A DNA stretch of 64,000 nucleotides from Parasponia andersonii. Its lineage: Eukaryota; Streptophyta; Magnoliopsida; Rosales; Cannabaceae. Position numbers and translations under genes: made by a program. Each line of letters opens with the position of its first letter. Position 1 is the stretch's first letter. Shown piece after piece: positions 24,301 through 37,129 of this stretch. The stretch covers positions 1,723,918 through 1,787,917 of the forward strand of contig JXTB01000020.1 in assembly GCA_002914805.1 (NCBI GenBank). Direction: 5' to 3'. The notes beneath the pieces are model-generated. The model made no database searches and was not told the origin of the DNA. It worked only from the letters and a program-made list of their open reading frames with translations.

Positions 24301-25479
24301 TACTAATCATTAAATATCTAACTAAAATTCGACAGTTTCTGCTTAAAAATTAACTAATCCTCTGCAAAAAATAATGTACACCACCAATCTATACTTCAAA
24401 CCTAACTCATTGTATCACATTTCAACTTTTTAAACCTCCAAATTCATCTTATTTCAAACCTTGTATTAAATTAATAAAGTTAGTAAGTTAACAACTAACT
24501 AATTTTGTTAATGCTTATCTATTTTCAACTATGGATTATATAAATTCAAAATATTATCTATCTAAAACAATTAACTATATAATCTATCAAATAAATAATG
24601 ACACACACATTACACATATAGTAAAATCACATAAGAATAAACAAAATTAAGCCGTTTATGACAATGTGGACATATTAATAAACTATAACTATTAATGACT
24701 ATTAAAAAAACAACATAATAACATACATTTCATTTCAATTTCTATAATTAAAAGAAATTTTGGATAAGATAAAATAAAAAAAATAAAATAACCTCAAAGT
24801 GACCTAAAATCTAACAACACTCCAAATTTGATACTAAACTTGCTATACCCGTTCAAATTAGAACCTAATACAACCGAAAAATATATAAAATCACAATCAC
24901 ATTTGACATAAAAAAAATTGGATTAAATAAAAAATTGAAAGGATGCTAAAATTGATATTCCTAGCCAAATTAGAACTTAAAACAATCAAAAATTAAAAAA
25001 AAAAGAATAATAAGATTACACATTACTCAGGAATTACAGCAGTTAATCGTAAAATTTTCTACACAAATTCTAGGTTAAAGAAATTATTAAAATACAAATA
25101 AATCGTAAAAAATTAAAGTATATAAAGCTTACCTAGTTCAAATGAAACGATTTGAGCTAAATTGAGGTGATTTTGGCCAGAAAACGAGCTGAAATAGGAG
25201 CTGCCGTGCACAGAGAAGGGAAAGAGAACCAATTCGACAGCTAGAAGAAGAAGTGAGGGCCGAGTTAGTTTCAACCCTCTTTAAGAACCGCCGTTAATGC
25301 CTTGTTAATAACATTCTCGGTAGTTCTAGTTCAACCACCGAGTAAAAATTTTAAAAAAATTTAGCCTTTGTCAACATTTGCACCGAAATTGCTGACAAAG
25401 GCCTTCCAATCTAGTTTAACGGCAGTATTCTATGAACTGTCGTTAAATCCTAGCCGTTAAATCTATCTTTTTTGTATTG

Positions 25480-26321
25480 ATATATATAGCATATATCATG
25501 AGCTCCTTAAGCAAACTCAAAATACTTTTAGCACGTGAAAGAATGTCATGTGTCTAGTTTACTGGATATCATGATACTAATGGAAAACCTCAACTACAAT
25601 TGCGACTATGTATCTAGCAAATTGCATCAGGCTTGATATTGCATTTGCAGTAAATCTCCTAGATAGGCATAGTTTTGTGCCCATAAGAGGCATTGGAACA
25701 CTTTTTTTGTGTGTAATCTTCACAGTACTATTGTTTAAGGATTATACGTTATGTATAAATATGATCAAACTGTAATAGTGTTTTGAAAATTTTATAATTA
25801 TTTTTAAAAAAAATATTTTAAATTTTGCGAGAAATTAATATTATACAAAATATGAAAATGCGCAGTAGGTTTAGCTTCTATTCCGGATATAATTGATTGA
25901 ATTAAAAAGCATTATAATGAACAGAAGGTAAAATGCTTGTGTGTGTGAGTTTTTTTTTTAATTTTTTTTCTTGGTTTTGCTGATTTTTTTAGTTTGTTTT
26001 CTTTCACTTTTTTTAATTAGATTCTCTGTTTATTACGTAAAAAATAGTAAAAAAAAAAAGAAAAAAAAAAACATTTCTATAAAAAAATGCAAAAAAAAAA
26101 ATGTTAAAGTTACTAGGAGAAAAATAAAAGGAGTATAATTAGAAAATATTAGGATTTAGGGAATCAGAAGATCTAGAAAAAAGTAAAAAAAGAATAATCT
26201 AAATGACTAAAGATTTAGGAGAAAGAAAAAATAAATATGTGTTTGTGAAATTAAAAAACGTAAAAAAAATTGGATGACAAACCTGTAATAATCTATGTAA
26301 ACAATAACTGCTATAAATGTG
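25480..26321. other. Intergenic between two CACTA elements
   Basis: AT-rich DNA with long A and T runs (25950-26110). The only recognised item is the copia scrap at 25611-25701. Confidence 0.5.
25611..25701 (+). pseudogene. copia pol scrap (RT/RNase H junction)
   Basis: The plus strand reads 'YLANCIRLDIAFAVNLLDR', a good match to the conserved 'YLANCTRPDIAFAVNLLAR' of plant copia polyproteins between RT and RNase H. Nothing else of an element was recognised around it, so it is an isolated fossil. Confidence 0.65.
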
Positions 26322-26580
26322 TACTATCACGGCGCTTGTATGGAAGCGCTGTAATAATTGATTAACTATCACGGCGCTTGTGAAAAAATACCACAGTACC
26401 TAAAAAGCGCCGTGGTATAGGATCTTTAACGGCGCCTAATGGGCACCGTTGGATATAACTTTCACAGTGCCTTATAGATACACATCTACCATGGCGCCTA
26501 AAAAACGCCGTGGTATTTAACTTTTACGGGGCTCATAAGGGGCCGTGATATACTTTTTTCAGCGCCCATATAGTGCCGAG
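26322..26580. repeat. Subterminal repeats of CACTA 2
   Basis: At least six short blocks in both orientations are built on TATCACGGCGCTT or AAGCGCCGTGGTA (26322, 26362, 26408, 26430, 26490, 26510). In CACTA elements such arrays bind the TNPA-like protein. The GC content stands out against the AT-rich surroundings. Confidence 0.75.
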
Positions 26581-27803
26581 GTAGGGGCCATATATAAAGG
26601 ACCCAAAAAAATGAGGCTATGTCACTTCCTTCTTACTTTTATCACAATTTTCCCTCTTCACTTCCAACCGCGGCCAGTCTCCCCCTTCCACCATTTTCAC
26701 CATTTTTTCTGGTAAATAAGGTATGTTTATGCTTTTAAATTCGTTTTTGTTACTAAAATTAGATTACCCATTGTCTTAACCATGATTTTGACCAATTATT
26801 TTGTAGAAATTTCATATTTTAGGTTATATTTGAAAGAATTTATAAATAGAACCCTAATTTATCAAATGTGAATATCTTGAGCATGTATTGATAATCTTTA
26901 CTCTTGTAATGACGAGTTAGACTATTTATTTAGTAGAAATCTTATTTTTGGATATGTTTTGCTATTAAAGTGCAAATTAATCTGAATTTGTTATTATTTT
27001 GTTGCTATTTTTTTTTATTTATTTTAGTGAAATGTGAGTTCATTTAGTTGTAAAAAGTTTCAAATTGAAGGTGTGTTATATGAATTTATACCAATTTCAT
27101 TTTTATTTACTAGAAATCATATATTAGGTTATGCTTTTTAATTTCCATCCTTAGTGTCAATTAATCCAAATTTATGCAATTTTAATTGAATATTGTGTAG
27201 TTTTTAGAAATTTACATATTCAATATTTAATTTAAAGTATTATGGATTATAGATATTTAATTTTATTTATCATTTTAGTTTGTGTATAGGTTTTAGTAGA
27301 AGTTAGAGTACTTAGATTATTTGTGAGTTAGCAAACTGAGCAAACTGAGGTATGTTTTCTTAAATTTTTTTCTTTTATTGACTTATGCATGTCACTTTCA
27401 CATTGGTTTTACCTAATTATTTTCGAAAATTTAAACTAGATGAGATATAATATCATGTAGAAAATTGTATGTTATTGTGATATGATGATGTTATAATTGT
27501 GTAGCATTGGTTGAGTTTATTATTTGTGTTGATATTATTTTATCATATATTATATTTGGTTGATTAACAAATTATTTGTAACAAATAAGACTATTTAAGA
27601 ATAAATTAAGTTATGAATTTGGTAGTACTTAGAAATATAAGAATAATTTGAAATGAGTATTAATTTATAATTGGTGGTTTAGTTACTCAATTGATTAATG
27701 CTAGAAATATGGGAGATTATGTACAATTTTTTATGGTACTCAATTTAGTTAATTTTTTATATCAGTTGTTTATTTTTTATTATTTTTTTCAATTGTGCTT
27801 AGA

Positions 27804-30800
27804 ATGGATAAGAAATGGATATTGGCGGATAGACTATCGACTGAATATAGAAAGGGAGTTGATAGCTTTTTGGAGTTTGCTATTGAAAATGTTAAAGATT
27901 CCAATTTAATTCCATGTCCGTGTATTAAATGTGGAAATTTGCAAAAGATAAGTGTTAAGAAGATAAAAGAATACTCATATTCAATGGAATAGATCAAAGT
28001 TACAAACAATAGATTTAACATGGTGAAAAGGTTCCAATTACCGGATTTTCGTCAAAGAAGAGTATAAGAGATGATTATGAGTTAGATTTAAATGATGATC
28101 TTTTTGAAATGATTGATGATGCAGATGTAGATCCCATTAAGTTTTAATCATTGCTTAATGATGCCAGGAAACTGATCTATTCGAGTTGTACGAAATTTAC
28201 AAAGTTGTCTGTATTATTGAAATTGTATAATTTAAAAGTAAGACATGGATGGAGTGATAAGAGTTTTTCAGACTTGTTAGCTTTACTAGGAGAGATATTG
28301 CTAAATGATAATGAGATACCACCTTCCTTTATGAGGCTAAAAAGACTTTGTGCTGATAAGGTATGCAATATGAGAAAATTCACACTTACCAAAATGATTG
28401 TATTTTATATTGAAAGAAATTTAAAGATGCAATTTGTTGTCCAGTATGTGGTGGGCCTTGGTGGCAACAGAATAAGAATTCTAAAGAGGTAAAAGTTGGA
28501 ACCCCTGCTAAGATTTTGTGGTATATTCCTCCAATTCCTCATTTTACCCGTCTATTCTGAAATCGTGAGTATGCTAAAGATCTAATATGGCATGCAAATG
28601 AGAGGATAGAAGATGGTAAACTTAGACATCCAGCCGATTCACCGGCTTAGAAAACAATAGATTACAAATGGCCTTTTTTTGGAAGTGATCCAAGGAATCT
28701 TCATCTTGGTTTATCTGCAGATGGTATTAATCCTCATACAACTCTAAGTAGCAAATATAGTTGTTGGCCTATAATGCTTGTAATCTATAATCTTCTTCCA
28801 TGGTTGTGTATAAAAAGAAAGTTTACACTTCTTACAATGTTAATATCAGGACCTAGACAACCTGGTAATGACATTGATATATATTTAGCCCCGTTGATTG
28901 ATGAGTTGAACAGTTTGTGGAATGATGGTGTGAAAGCCTATAATGCATATAAGGATGAAGATTTTACTCTTAAGGCTGTCTTACTATGGACAATCAATGA
29001 CTTCCCTGCATATGAGAATTTGTCTGGGTTTTCCACTAAAGGATATAAAGCATGTCCTATTTGTGATGAGAAAACAAGTTGTCAGTTCTTAACACATGCT
29101 AGAAAATTGAGTTATATGGGCCATAGAAGATTTTTACATCGCAAACATGTATACAGAAATTGGAAAAAAGCATTTAATGGTTCTCAAGAATTTGAATTAG
29201 CACCACAATCTTTAACTGGGACAGAGATGCTAAAAACAGTCTTTAGGCTCGACTTTAGGCTTAGAAAGGTTAAAATAAATGATATCAGTAAGAAAAGAAA
29301 AAGACGCAGTAATATGAAGATTGTAAAAACCCCAAAGAGTTATTGGAAGAAGAAATCTATATTCTTTGAGTTGGAGTATGGGTAACATTTACTTCTGAGA
29401 CATAACTTAGATGTAATGCATATTGAGAAGAACATATGTGATAGTATAATTATAACTTTATTAAATATTCTAGAGAAGAATAAGGAAAGTATTGGTGCCC
29501 GTATGGATCTTGTTGATATAGGTGTTCGAAAAGAGTTAGCTCCTAAATTGGGGGAGAAGCAAACATATATATCCCCTGCTTGCTTCACATTTAAAAAGGA
29601 AGAAAAATATCAATTATGTCAATATTTATTTAATGTGAAGGTTCTTGAAGGCTATTCTTCTAATATTAGAACATTAGTGGATATGAATAATCTGAAACTA
29701 GTTGGACTTAAATCTCATGATTGTCATACACTAATGCAGCATCTGCTACCTATAGCGATCAGGTCTGTATTACCTAAAAATATTCGATATGCAATCATCA
29801 AAGTATGCTTATTTTTTAATGGAATTTGTTCTAAGGTAGTCAATGTATCCAAGTTAGACGAACTACAACCTGAACTTGTTGTAACATTGTGCATGTTTGA
29901 GCAGTTTTTTTCTCCTAGTTTTTTTTGATATAATGATACATTTTACTATACATTTGGTTAAAGAAGTGAAGTTATGTGGTCCTGTTTATTTGAGATGGAT
30001 GTATTCATTTGAGAGATACATGAAAATTCTAAAAGGATATGTTAGAAATCGAAGCCNAGAAAGTTTACACTTCTTACAATGTTAATATCAGGACCTAGAC
30101 AACCTGGTAATGACATTGATATATATTTAGCCCCGTTGATTGATGAGTTGAACAGTTTGTGGAATGATGGTGTGAAAGCCTATAATGCATATAAGGATGA
30201 AGATTTTACTCTTAAGGCTGTCTTACTATGGACAATCAATGACTTCCCTGCATATGAGAATTTGTCTGGGTTTTCCACTAAAGGATATAAAGCATGTCCT
30301 ATTTGTGATGAGAAAACAAGTTGTCAGTTCTTAACACATGCTAGAAAATTGAGTTATATGGGCCATAGAAGATTTTTACATCGCAAACATGTATACAGAA
30401 ATTGGAAAAAAGCATTTAATGGTTCTCAAGAATTTGAATTAGCACCACAATCTTTAACTGGGACAGAGATGCTAAAAACAGTCTTTAGGCTCGACTTTAG
30501 GCTTAGAAAGGTTAAAATAAATGATATCAGTAAGAAAAGAAAAAGACGCAGTAATATGAAGATTGTAAAAACCCCAAAGAGTTATTGGAAGAAGAAATCT
30601 ATATTCTTTGAGTTGGAGTATGGGTAACATTTACTTCTGAGACATAACTTAGATGTAATGCATATTGAGAAGAACATATGTGATAGTATAATTATAACTT
30701 TATTAAATATTCTAGAGAAGAATAAGGAAAGTATTGGTGCCCGTATGGATCTTGTTGATATAGGTGTTCGAAAAGAGTTAGCTCCTAAATTGGGGGAGAA

Positions 30801-31519
30801 GCAAACATATATATCCCCTGCTTGCTTCACATTTAAAAAGGAAGAAAAATATCAATTATGTCAATATTTATTTAATGTGAAGGTTCTTGAAGGCTATTCT
30901 TCTAATATTAGAACATTAGTGGATATGAATAATCTGAAACTAGTTGGACTTAAATCTCATGATTGTCATACACTAATGCAGCATCTGCTACCTATAGCGA
31001 TCAGGTCTGTATTACCTAAAAATATTCGATATGCAATCATCAAAGTATGCTTATTTTTTAATGGAATTTGTTCTAAGGTAGTCAATGTATCCAAGTTAGA
31101 CGAACTACAACCTGAACTTGTTGTAACATTGTGCATGTTTGAGCAGTTTTTTTCTCCTAGTTTTTTTTGATATAATGATACATTTTACTATACATTTGGT
31201 TAAAGAAGTGAAGTTATGTGGTCCTGTTTATTTGAGATGGATGTATTCATTTGAGAGATACATGAAAATTCTAAAAGGATATGTTAGAAATCGAAGCCGG
31301 CCGGAAGGATACATTGTAGAGTGTTATATCGCAAAAGAAGCTGTTGAGATTTGTTCTGAGTATTTGGCAAATGTAGAAGCTATCGGAGTACCCACATCTT
31401 CAAATATTAATAAAAGGGTAAGTAGTGGTGTCGTGTGTATAGTTAAACGAGAACAACTAGACCGAGCATATCGTACCGTGTTACAAAATATAGTTGAAGT
31501 CCAACCTTTCATCGAGTAA
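27804..31519 (+). pseudogene. TNP2 transposase of CACTA 2 (with assembly duplication)
   Basis: The start is ATG at 27804, directly after a splice acceptor. Residues 1 to ~60 are the transposase-associated domain (MDKKWI.ADRLSTEYRKGV, CPCIKCGN). TNP2 follows: 'LSVLLKLYNLKVRHGWSDKS' (28200), 'HLGLSADGINPH' (28710), 'PRQPGNDIDIYLAPLIDEL' (28855), 'KGYKACPIC' (29040), 'RHNLDVMHIEKNI' (29400) and 'LPIAIRSVLPKN' (29750). DUF4218 ends with 'YSFERYMKILKGYVRNR' and 'PEGYIVECY' (31250-31330). It is less decayed than the other copies: only a few stops and frameshifts are visible. 28816-30056 is repeated exactly at 30058-31298; treat one copy as artefact. Confidence 0.82.
28816..31298. repeat. Exact 1241-bp tandem duplication joined by one N
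   Basis: 28816-30056 and 30058-31298 appear identical throughout, and the single base between them (30057) is N. The joint falls where the second copy reads CCGGCCGG, a GC palindrome that may have stopped assembly. An identical duplicate that stops at an N inside a mutated transposon is best explained as two contigs that overlap but were not merged. Confidence 0.85.
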
Positions 31520-31833
31520 GTTTTATTGTGAATTAGATTTGTATTGATTGAATGTTGAATTCTTTAATAATAGTGGTTTACTTTGGGGATGATTTGTTAA
31601 AGGGAGCATATAAATTGGATCAAAACACAATTCTCAATGAAATCAAAAAGAGAGAAGAGGATCCATAATGAACATCATCGAACTTTTATTAGTTGGTTTC
31701 ACGAACGGATAATTCCAATTAGTTGTTACAATTAATAATTTGATTTTATTTTTTCCCCTATTTTAGAGTATGAGTACTAATATATTAGGTTTTCTATTTG
31801 TTAATTTTGCATTTTGAATAGATTGTAGTTGAA

Positions 31834-32277
31834 ATGAATAAGGCAACACATAATCTATCTGATACATTAAAATGGATATTACGTGGACTATCATTGGATG
31901 TAATTAAGTATAATGCTTATCAAATTAACAGTGTTTATTTTTGCACAAAAGACCGCGATAATATAAGAACAACCCAAAATAGTGGGGCAAGTATTGTTGC
32001 AAAAACCATACAATTTTCAAGTTCGAAGGATAAAAACCCAATAGAGGGTGATATGGTATACTATGGCGTTATCGAGCAAATTTGGGAACTTGATTTTGTC
32101 ACATTTCGGTTCTCAGTGTTTATGTGTCAATGGGTGGAGAGTAACCATGGGATTAAAGAAGATGAACTAGGCTTCACTTTAGTTGATCTAAACTGGATAG
32201 GTCACAAGAATGATCCATTTATATTGGTAACACAAGCAAAACAAGTATTTTACGTCAATAATCCATTTGATGCTTGA
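31834..32277 (+). pseudogene. DUF4216 segment of CACTA 2
   Basis: A 147-residue open stretch has 'YNAYQINSVYFCTKDRDN', 'TTQNSGASIVA', 'YYGVIEQIWELDF' and 'FTLVDLNWIGHKNDPFILVTQ', the usual order of DUF4216 in plant CACTA proteins. It is an exon of the protein downstream of TNP2, separated from it by an intron-like AT-rich stretch (31520-31830). The coding trace continues to about 32480 in another exon. Confidence 0.75.
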
Positions 32278-32955
32278 TAGTCAATTGTTCTTGCTACAAA
32301 ACCAAAAGAATATCAAAATTTAGGAGTTGAAGATGAGAACGAAATACTTGTTGCTCATGAAATATTCTCAAAAGGAGTTTCGATGGAGGCTTTGATGGAA
32401 GACGTTAATGAATGTGATGTTACATGTTTACGAGATGATGATGAAGGTATTTGGATTGATAATCAAAAAAAGAAACCAATGAGGTACAAATCAAATAAGT
32501 TATATATTTTTGTTTCATTTTTATATCTTTATAGATTGATGTTTTATTTTTTAAGTATATTATCTCTTATGTTTACATGCTTATTATTTTTTATCTTAAT
32601 TTTTGATCTATATTTGTAGTTTTATTATTTAACAGGTAATTATTGACATGAAAAATGAAGGTACAGATGATGTTTATCAATTTACACCATCACAAAGTAG
32701 TCAAGGTGAAAGAAAATACAAAAAGAAACTAAGAGGAACGACTCAAATGAAGGAGTTGATTATAAAAAGAAGTGATAACAAAAAAAAAAGTTGTCAAATA
32801 CAATGAATAGGGACAACCAACTGGGGATGAAGGTAAACATTTGGCGAGCTTTTGTGGCCTTATGGTTCATCGCAAGATCCCAATAAACATTGATAACTGA
32901 ACGCTTGTACCAACGGACCTAAAAGATGAGCTCTGGCATATAATATTGGTATGAA

Positions 32956-33242
32956 NNNNNNNNNNNNNNNNNNNNNNNNNNNNNNNNNNNNNNNNNNNNN
33001 NNNNNNNNNNNNNNNNNNNNNNNNNNNNNNNNNNNNNNNNNNNNNNNNNNNNNNNNNNNNNNNNNNNNNNNNNNNNNNNNNNNNNNNNNNNNNNNNNNNN
33101 NNNNNNNNNNNNNNNNNNNNNNNNNNNNNNNNNNNNNNNNNNNNNNNNNNNNNNNNNNNNNNNNNNNNNNNNNNNNNNNNNNNNNNNNNNNNNNNNNNNN
33201 NNNNNNNNNNNNNNNNNNNNNNNNNNNNNNNNNNNNNNNNNN
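32956..33242. other. Assembly gap (287 Ns)
   Basis: An unbroken run of N inside CACTA 2. It removes most of the Transposase_24-like domain. Open frames through the Ns are artefacts. Confidence 0.99.
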
Positions 33243-33590
33243 TTCCAAGAGGGAAATCTCGAGATAGACGGTTCTAATGATATCTTAACAATGGCTTTAG
33301 GCACTCCTGAATATTCTGGACGTGTACAGGGAATGGGATTTTATGTTAGCCACAGACAATATTTTCATCAACCTACTCTAACAAAGAAGCAACAATCATT
33401 TGATTTGAAACAATGGCAAGATGAACAAATACGCAAGATGCAACAAATGCTTAAAGAACAAGAAGAACGGTTCAAAGCAGAAATTGCTAAGATTCAAATA
33501 AGACAACAAAGTAATGTTGGTGGTTCTAATACAACTCCTTCACGACCAGAAGTTCAAAAGGAAGAAGTGCAACCATAAAGATACATGTAA
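33243..33590 (+). pseudogene. Transposase_24-like C-terminal segment (CACTA 2)
   Basis: The frame resumes right after the gap and reads 'DILTMALGTPEYSGRVQGMG', matching the 'LGTPEHxGRVRG' block that ends the plant Ptta/En/Spm transposase domain. A Gln/Glu/Lys-rich coiled-coil segment follows (KQQSFDLKQWQDEQIRKM...). Such proteins are the TNPA-like DNA-binding partner in CACTA elements. The stop at 33576 is near a likely exon end. Confidence 0.65.
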
Positions 33591-33711
33591 ATCCAATGGT
33601 GGCTGTAGGAACATCTTCATTACTCCAAAAAGTATGTTTATATGAGTTTCTTCTTATTTGTTTATTAACTACTTGTATTTATAAATTGTGTTTGATTTTT
33701 TATATTGTAGA

Positions 33712-34690
33712 ACCGACCATGCAAGTTTGCAGTGAGGTCTCGTGATAACATAGTTGCTTTAGGACATGTACAAGAGTCAACCTCATTAACTATTATTCAC
33801 GGCAGAGAATTAGGGGAGAATAATTTTCGTGTATCAGTAGAGGTTATTCTTGATGCTACAGCCCTAATTCCTATTCCAAATCCAGATGATGATATAAGGT
33901 TGGTAAGTGATGCACTTGGATCGCATTTTGCATGGCCTAAGATGCTTATCATCTTTGAAGATAATTTGGTATGCAGACCCATTTTCCAAATAAATTCATC
34001 TTTTATTGAATTCTAATGTGAATTATTAACTTGTTTGTTAATATTTCTTCATTTATTTAGATTTTAGGAGTTTAATGATACAAATAGGCATCAAACAAGG
34101 AAGAATAAATCTTCTCAACCACAGCCACCTCAAACACAAGAAAGAGTATATCCACAAAGAAAGAAAGCGGAATCTATTACACAAACACAGTTTAGATTTG
34201 TTGATAGTGCACCAACTTTTATAAGATTACTATTGAATACCATTCAAGGAGTGGATAAAGGTATTGTTGTTAATATTCCCTTTGATGAAGAAGTGTTTGG
34301 AGAAGTTTTTTGTTTGCCCGTATTCAAAGAAGACATAATTGAGTTTTGCAAGTTACAAAATATTAGGGCCGTGCCTATTACGTTATACATGAGAGGTAAG
34401 AAGTTTATTTTTTTTTTATATATATAGAACTTCATATATATACATGTATCTATAGTTGGTAATTATATAATACAACACTTAATTCACATTGCATTTTATA
34501 CTTGTAGGCATTTACATCATTTAGTGACCCAATATAGTAATCAAGCTAGGTATATGTTCATGGATCCTAGTGCAATTACTATAAAAGGTGATTCACGTGA
34601 GGATCGTGCTATAAGTTTAGCAACTCGGATGTTATCCATGGAGAATGAACATCAATTTCTAATTACAGTTTGGAATCATGGGTAAGATTT
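33712..34690 (+). pseudogene. Accessory C-terminal exons with Ulp1-like part (CACTA 2)
   Basis: The first exon (33712-34010) has 'TIIHGRELGENNFRVSVEVI' and 'HFAWPKMLI'. A second (34070-34400) has 'IVVNIPFDEEVFG' and ends at a donor-like GAG|GTAAG. A third (34508-34683) has 'YMFMDPSAITI' and 'FLITVWNHG' before GGTAAG. The last two resemble the region just ahead of the catalytic His in Ulp1/C48 peptidase-like domains of plant transposons; the catalytic residues themselves are not seen. The exon borders look intact, but downstream exons are missing or unreadable. Confidence 0.5.
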
Positions 34691-34960
34691 TAAACTTAAC
34701 AAATTGTCATATGATCAACTACTTCCTATATGAAGTTAATGTTACATATTAATAATCTTTATCATCAATTTTATAAGTAGGTACGTGGGTCTTATAATAA
34801 AAATGTAATCTTTTAATTCTATTTTTCTTCTAGATTCCACCTTATGCGCAACTAAACACAACGTTGTGATATTCTTTATAAACTTAAAAAAAGACTCCAA
34901 TACGCAATTAAATACAATTATTCAGGTTTTCATATATTCACATCATCTTTTTTAGTTTTT

Positions 34961-36690
34961 CTATTAATTTTAAACTTGGAACTCCTCGTACCAAAAAATC
35001 CTGAAAGGACTGGATAAAATTGTCTAGTCGCTAAAATATTAGGCCTCATTTGGTGCACTCATTTGAATATGTGTATTCAAATGAAAATTATGGAATAAAT
35101 TATAATTAGAATGTGAGATATTTGAACTAAAATAAAATAGAATTGATTATAATTAGAATATGAGACGTTAGAATAGATCATTCGAAAATAACTCTCAGAC
35201 TCTTTTCTTATTCCAATGATGAAAAATCCATTCCAATAATTTTTTTTAAAGAATATGTTATTTGAATGGAAAAACTAAATTATTAAAAGAAACACATATT
35301 CAAACGAATCATTTAAATAGAAAAACTAAAATTGTTGAAACAAACACACATTTTAATGGGTAACTCATTTGAATGAGATAAAATTGCTGGATAAAACAAG
35401 TCTTCCTAGTTGTCTTATGCTTATAGGTTGGTTATTTTAGTCTTGCAAAACTATATGTTTTTCCTTTTTTTTTAATGAACTTTTTTTTTTTGGATTAAAT
35501 ATAGCAATAGGGCCTGAATTATACTCATATAACACTTTACTTCACGAGTTTTCAACTTACATAGTTATATTCTTTGAATTATATAATTATTATAGCAATG
35601 GTCACTTTGTCATAAACTGTTAGTATTTTAACAGAAAATAATCATGGATAAAATATATAATTAGGTATTATTTATTTATAGGAGACAAAATCTCATTTTT
35701 AACCATAATTACTAAAATATGTGCATTGTACAAGACTCATTTCTGTTATAAATTTAATAATTAATAAATAAAATTATTGTTATAATAATTACATTAGTCT
35801 TAATAATCTACTGTATAAGTTAGTAAGAAATAATTTTTTGCTAAAATAATTACATTAGTCTTAGTAAACAATTTGGTAAAGACATTAGTCTTTGTGAAAA
35901 ATTTTGACCAAATTGTTTGAATGTTTGATTATATATTTTTTTATTGTTAGACATACTCTTATCTATATATATTCCCACTTTATATTGTGACTAGTGGATT
36001 TATTTAATTTGAACCGATAAAGGTCTTTGAGTTGCTGCACCATCAGCGTTATTCACTAGTGCATAAATGTTAATACATTATTTTAGTATATATAATATAG
36101 TATGTTGCACGTTCCTGAGGCACGTGATACCCATGAATAATTTTCCAATATGCATAATTTAGTCATCTATCTAAAATTATAATAATAAGTATACTATTTT
36201 ACAATTTAATTCAAAGTTTATCATCAACAATCATATGAATTTTATGAAAAAAAGATATATATCCTAAAAATAATAATTATAAATATATTGCATATAATTA
36301 CATGGGATCCATACATTTTAGTAATTAATGCACACAAATTCCTCTAAAATGGCTATTAAACGAAAATTGTTTTTCAAAAATAGAAAAAAAAATTCCCCTA
36401 AAAAAATTAAAATAAGACACGTGGCAATAGGATGCTTAAGGAAGATAAATATGTAGGACTCACCTTATACTAAAAATTCATAATAAAGAAAAAAAAAAAA
36501 CAAAGACAACCAAGCAATTGATGTATGCTGCTACATGTGTTTAAGTCAAAAAAAAAAAAAGCACATTGTTGAAATATATGATTAGCTAAGAAAAGATTTT
36601 CATTTCATAGAAGCACGTATTAATAAGCAATAAATTGAATCTTAATTGAATTACTCATCAACATTTTATCCTAAAAAAGTTCTAATCTAA
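34961..36690. other. Intergenic, nothing firm
   Basis: AT-rich DNA. 35045-35400 has repeated TTTGAATGRR/ATTCAAAT words and a MITE-like start (AGGCCTCATTTGGTGCAC) but no matching other end. No coding or RNA feature was recognised. Confidence 0.4.
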
Positions 36691-37129
36691 GGCTATGTTT
36701 GGTAGAAGAGAGAGAAAAGAAAAAGGAAATAGACGATGGACCCATATTACTAGGGAAGAGAAATAAAAGAGAAGATAGAACACTCTTCTCTTTGTTGTAT
36801 CTAGTATGAGAGAAAGGAGATAATACTAAAATCCTCTCAATTGTTTGGTAAAAGGAAAAGGTGGAAAGTGGAGAAAGATTATAGTTAGAATAATTACTCA
36901 ACATTATAGTTAGAATAATTACTCAACCACTTAAATAGATATTTTTCTCTTAAAATCACACTAATTTTCAAGGAATTAAAAGTAGGTTAAAATTGAAGAT
37001 TTGAAATCTCTTGTCTAATCTTTTTTCTCCTAAAATCTCACCTACCAAACAACTATTATACTCCTAATCTATCCAATAATTCCATCACCCTTCTCCTTCT
37101 TTCCACTTCTCCCTCTTACCAAACACTCC
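36691..37129. mobile_element. PIF/Harbinger (Tourist)-like MITE
   Basis: The left end is GGCTATGTTTGGTA followed by a purine tract (AGAAGAGAGAGAAAAG). The right end is the pyrimidine tract and TACCAAACACTCC, its inverted match. TAA stands on both sides (36688-36690 and 37130-37132), as expected for PIF/Harbinger target duplications. An internal 22-bp word TATAGTTAGAATAATTACTC is duplicated near 36877-36922. A second right-end-like sequence (TACCAAACATACTCC plus TAA, 37134-37151) follows immediately. Confidence 0.7.

Larger units (their letters stand above)
20302..25479 (-). mobile_element. CACTA (En/Spm) transposon 1, complete ends, dead
   Basis: The left end is CACTACTATGAAAATAG. The right end is the reverse complement of CAATACAAAAAAGATAG, a one-base-off CACTA end. 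Both are flanked by the 3-bp target duplication ATA (20299-20301 and 25480-25482). Subterminal repeats of the GACGGTT/AACGGC type occur on both sides (20340-20520 and 25290-25460), as needed for transposase binding. The coding strand is minus: transposase-associated domain and TNP2 (24300-22930), then a C-terminal partner segment (22494-22291). Stops and frameshifts interrupt the genes, so it cannot make its own transposase. Confidence 0.88.
26322..34960 (+). mobile_element. CACTA (En/Spm) transposon 2, right end missing
   Basis: The left end is near 26322 (TACTATCACGGCGC, a decayed CACTA tip), followed by subterminal repeats of GGCGC/GCGCCGTGGTAT (26322-26580). Spliced-looking 5' exons follow, with donor AAG|GTATGTTT (26720) and acceptor TGCTTAG just before the first codon. 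Then come transposase-associated domain, TNP2 with DUF4218, DUF4216, a Transposase_24-like protein and a Ulp1-like C-terminal part. No matching right end was found, so the right side is truncated near 34960 or unrecognisable. A 1241-bp exact duplication and a gap of Ns affect the assembly. With the duplication removed, the element would be about 7.4 kb. Confidence 0.82.

Noticed and set aside
32867-33304. Open frames running through the N gap
   Set aside because: They exist only because Ns contain no stop codons.
35040-35400. MITE beginning AGGCCTCATTTGGTGCAC
   Set aside because: No inverted partner or target duplication was found at the other side.
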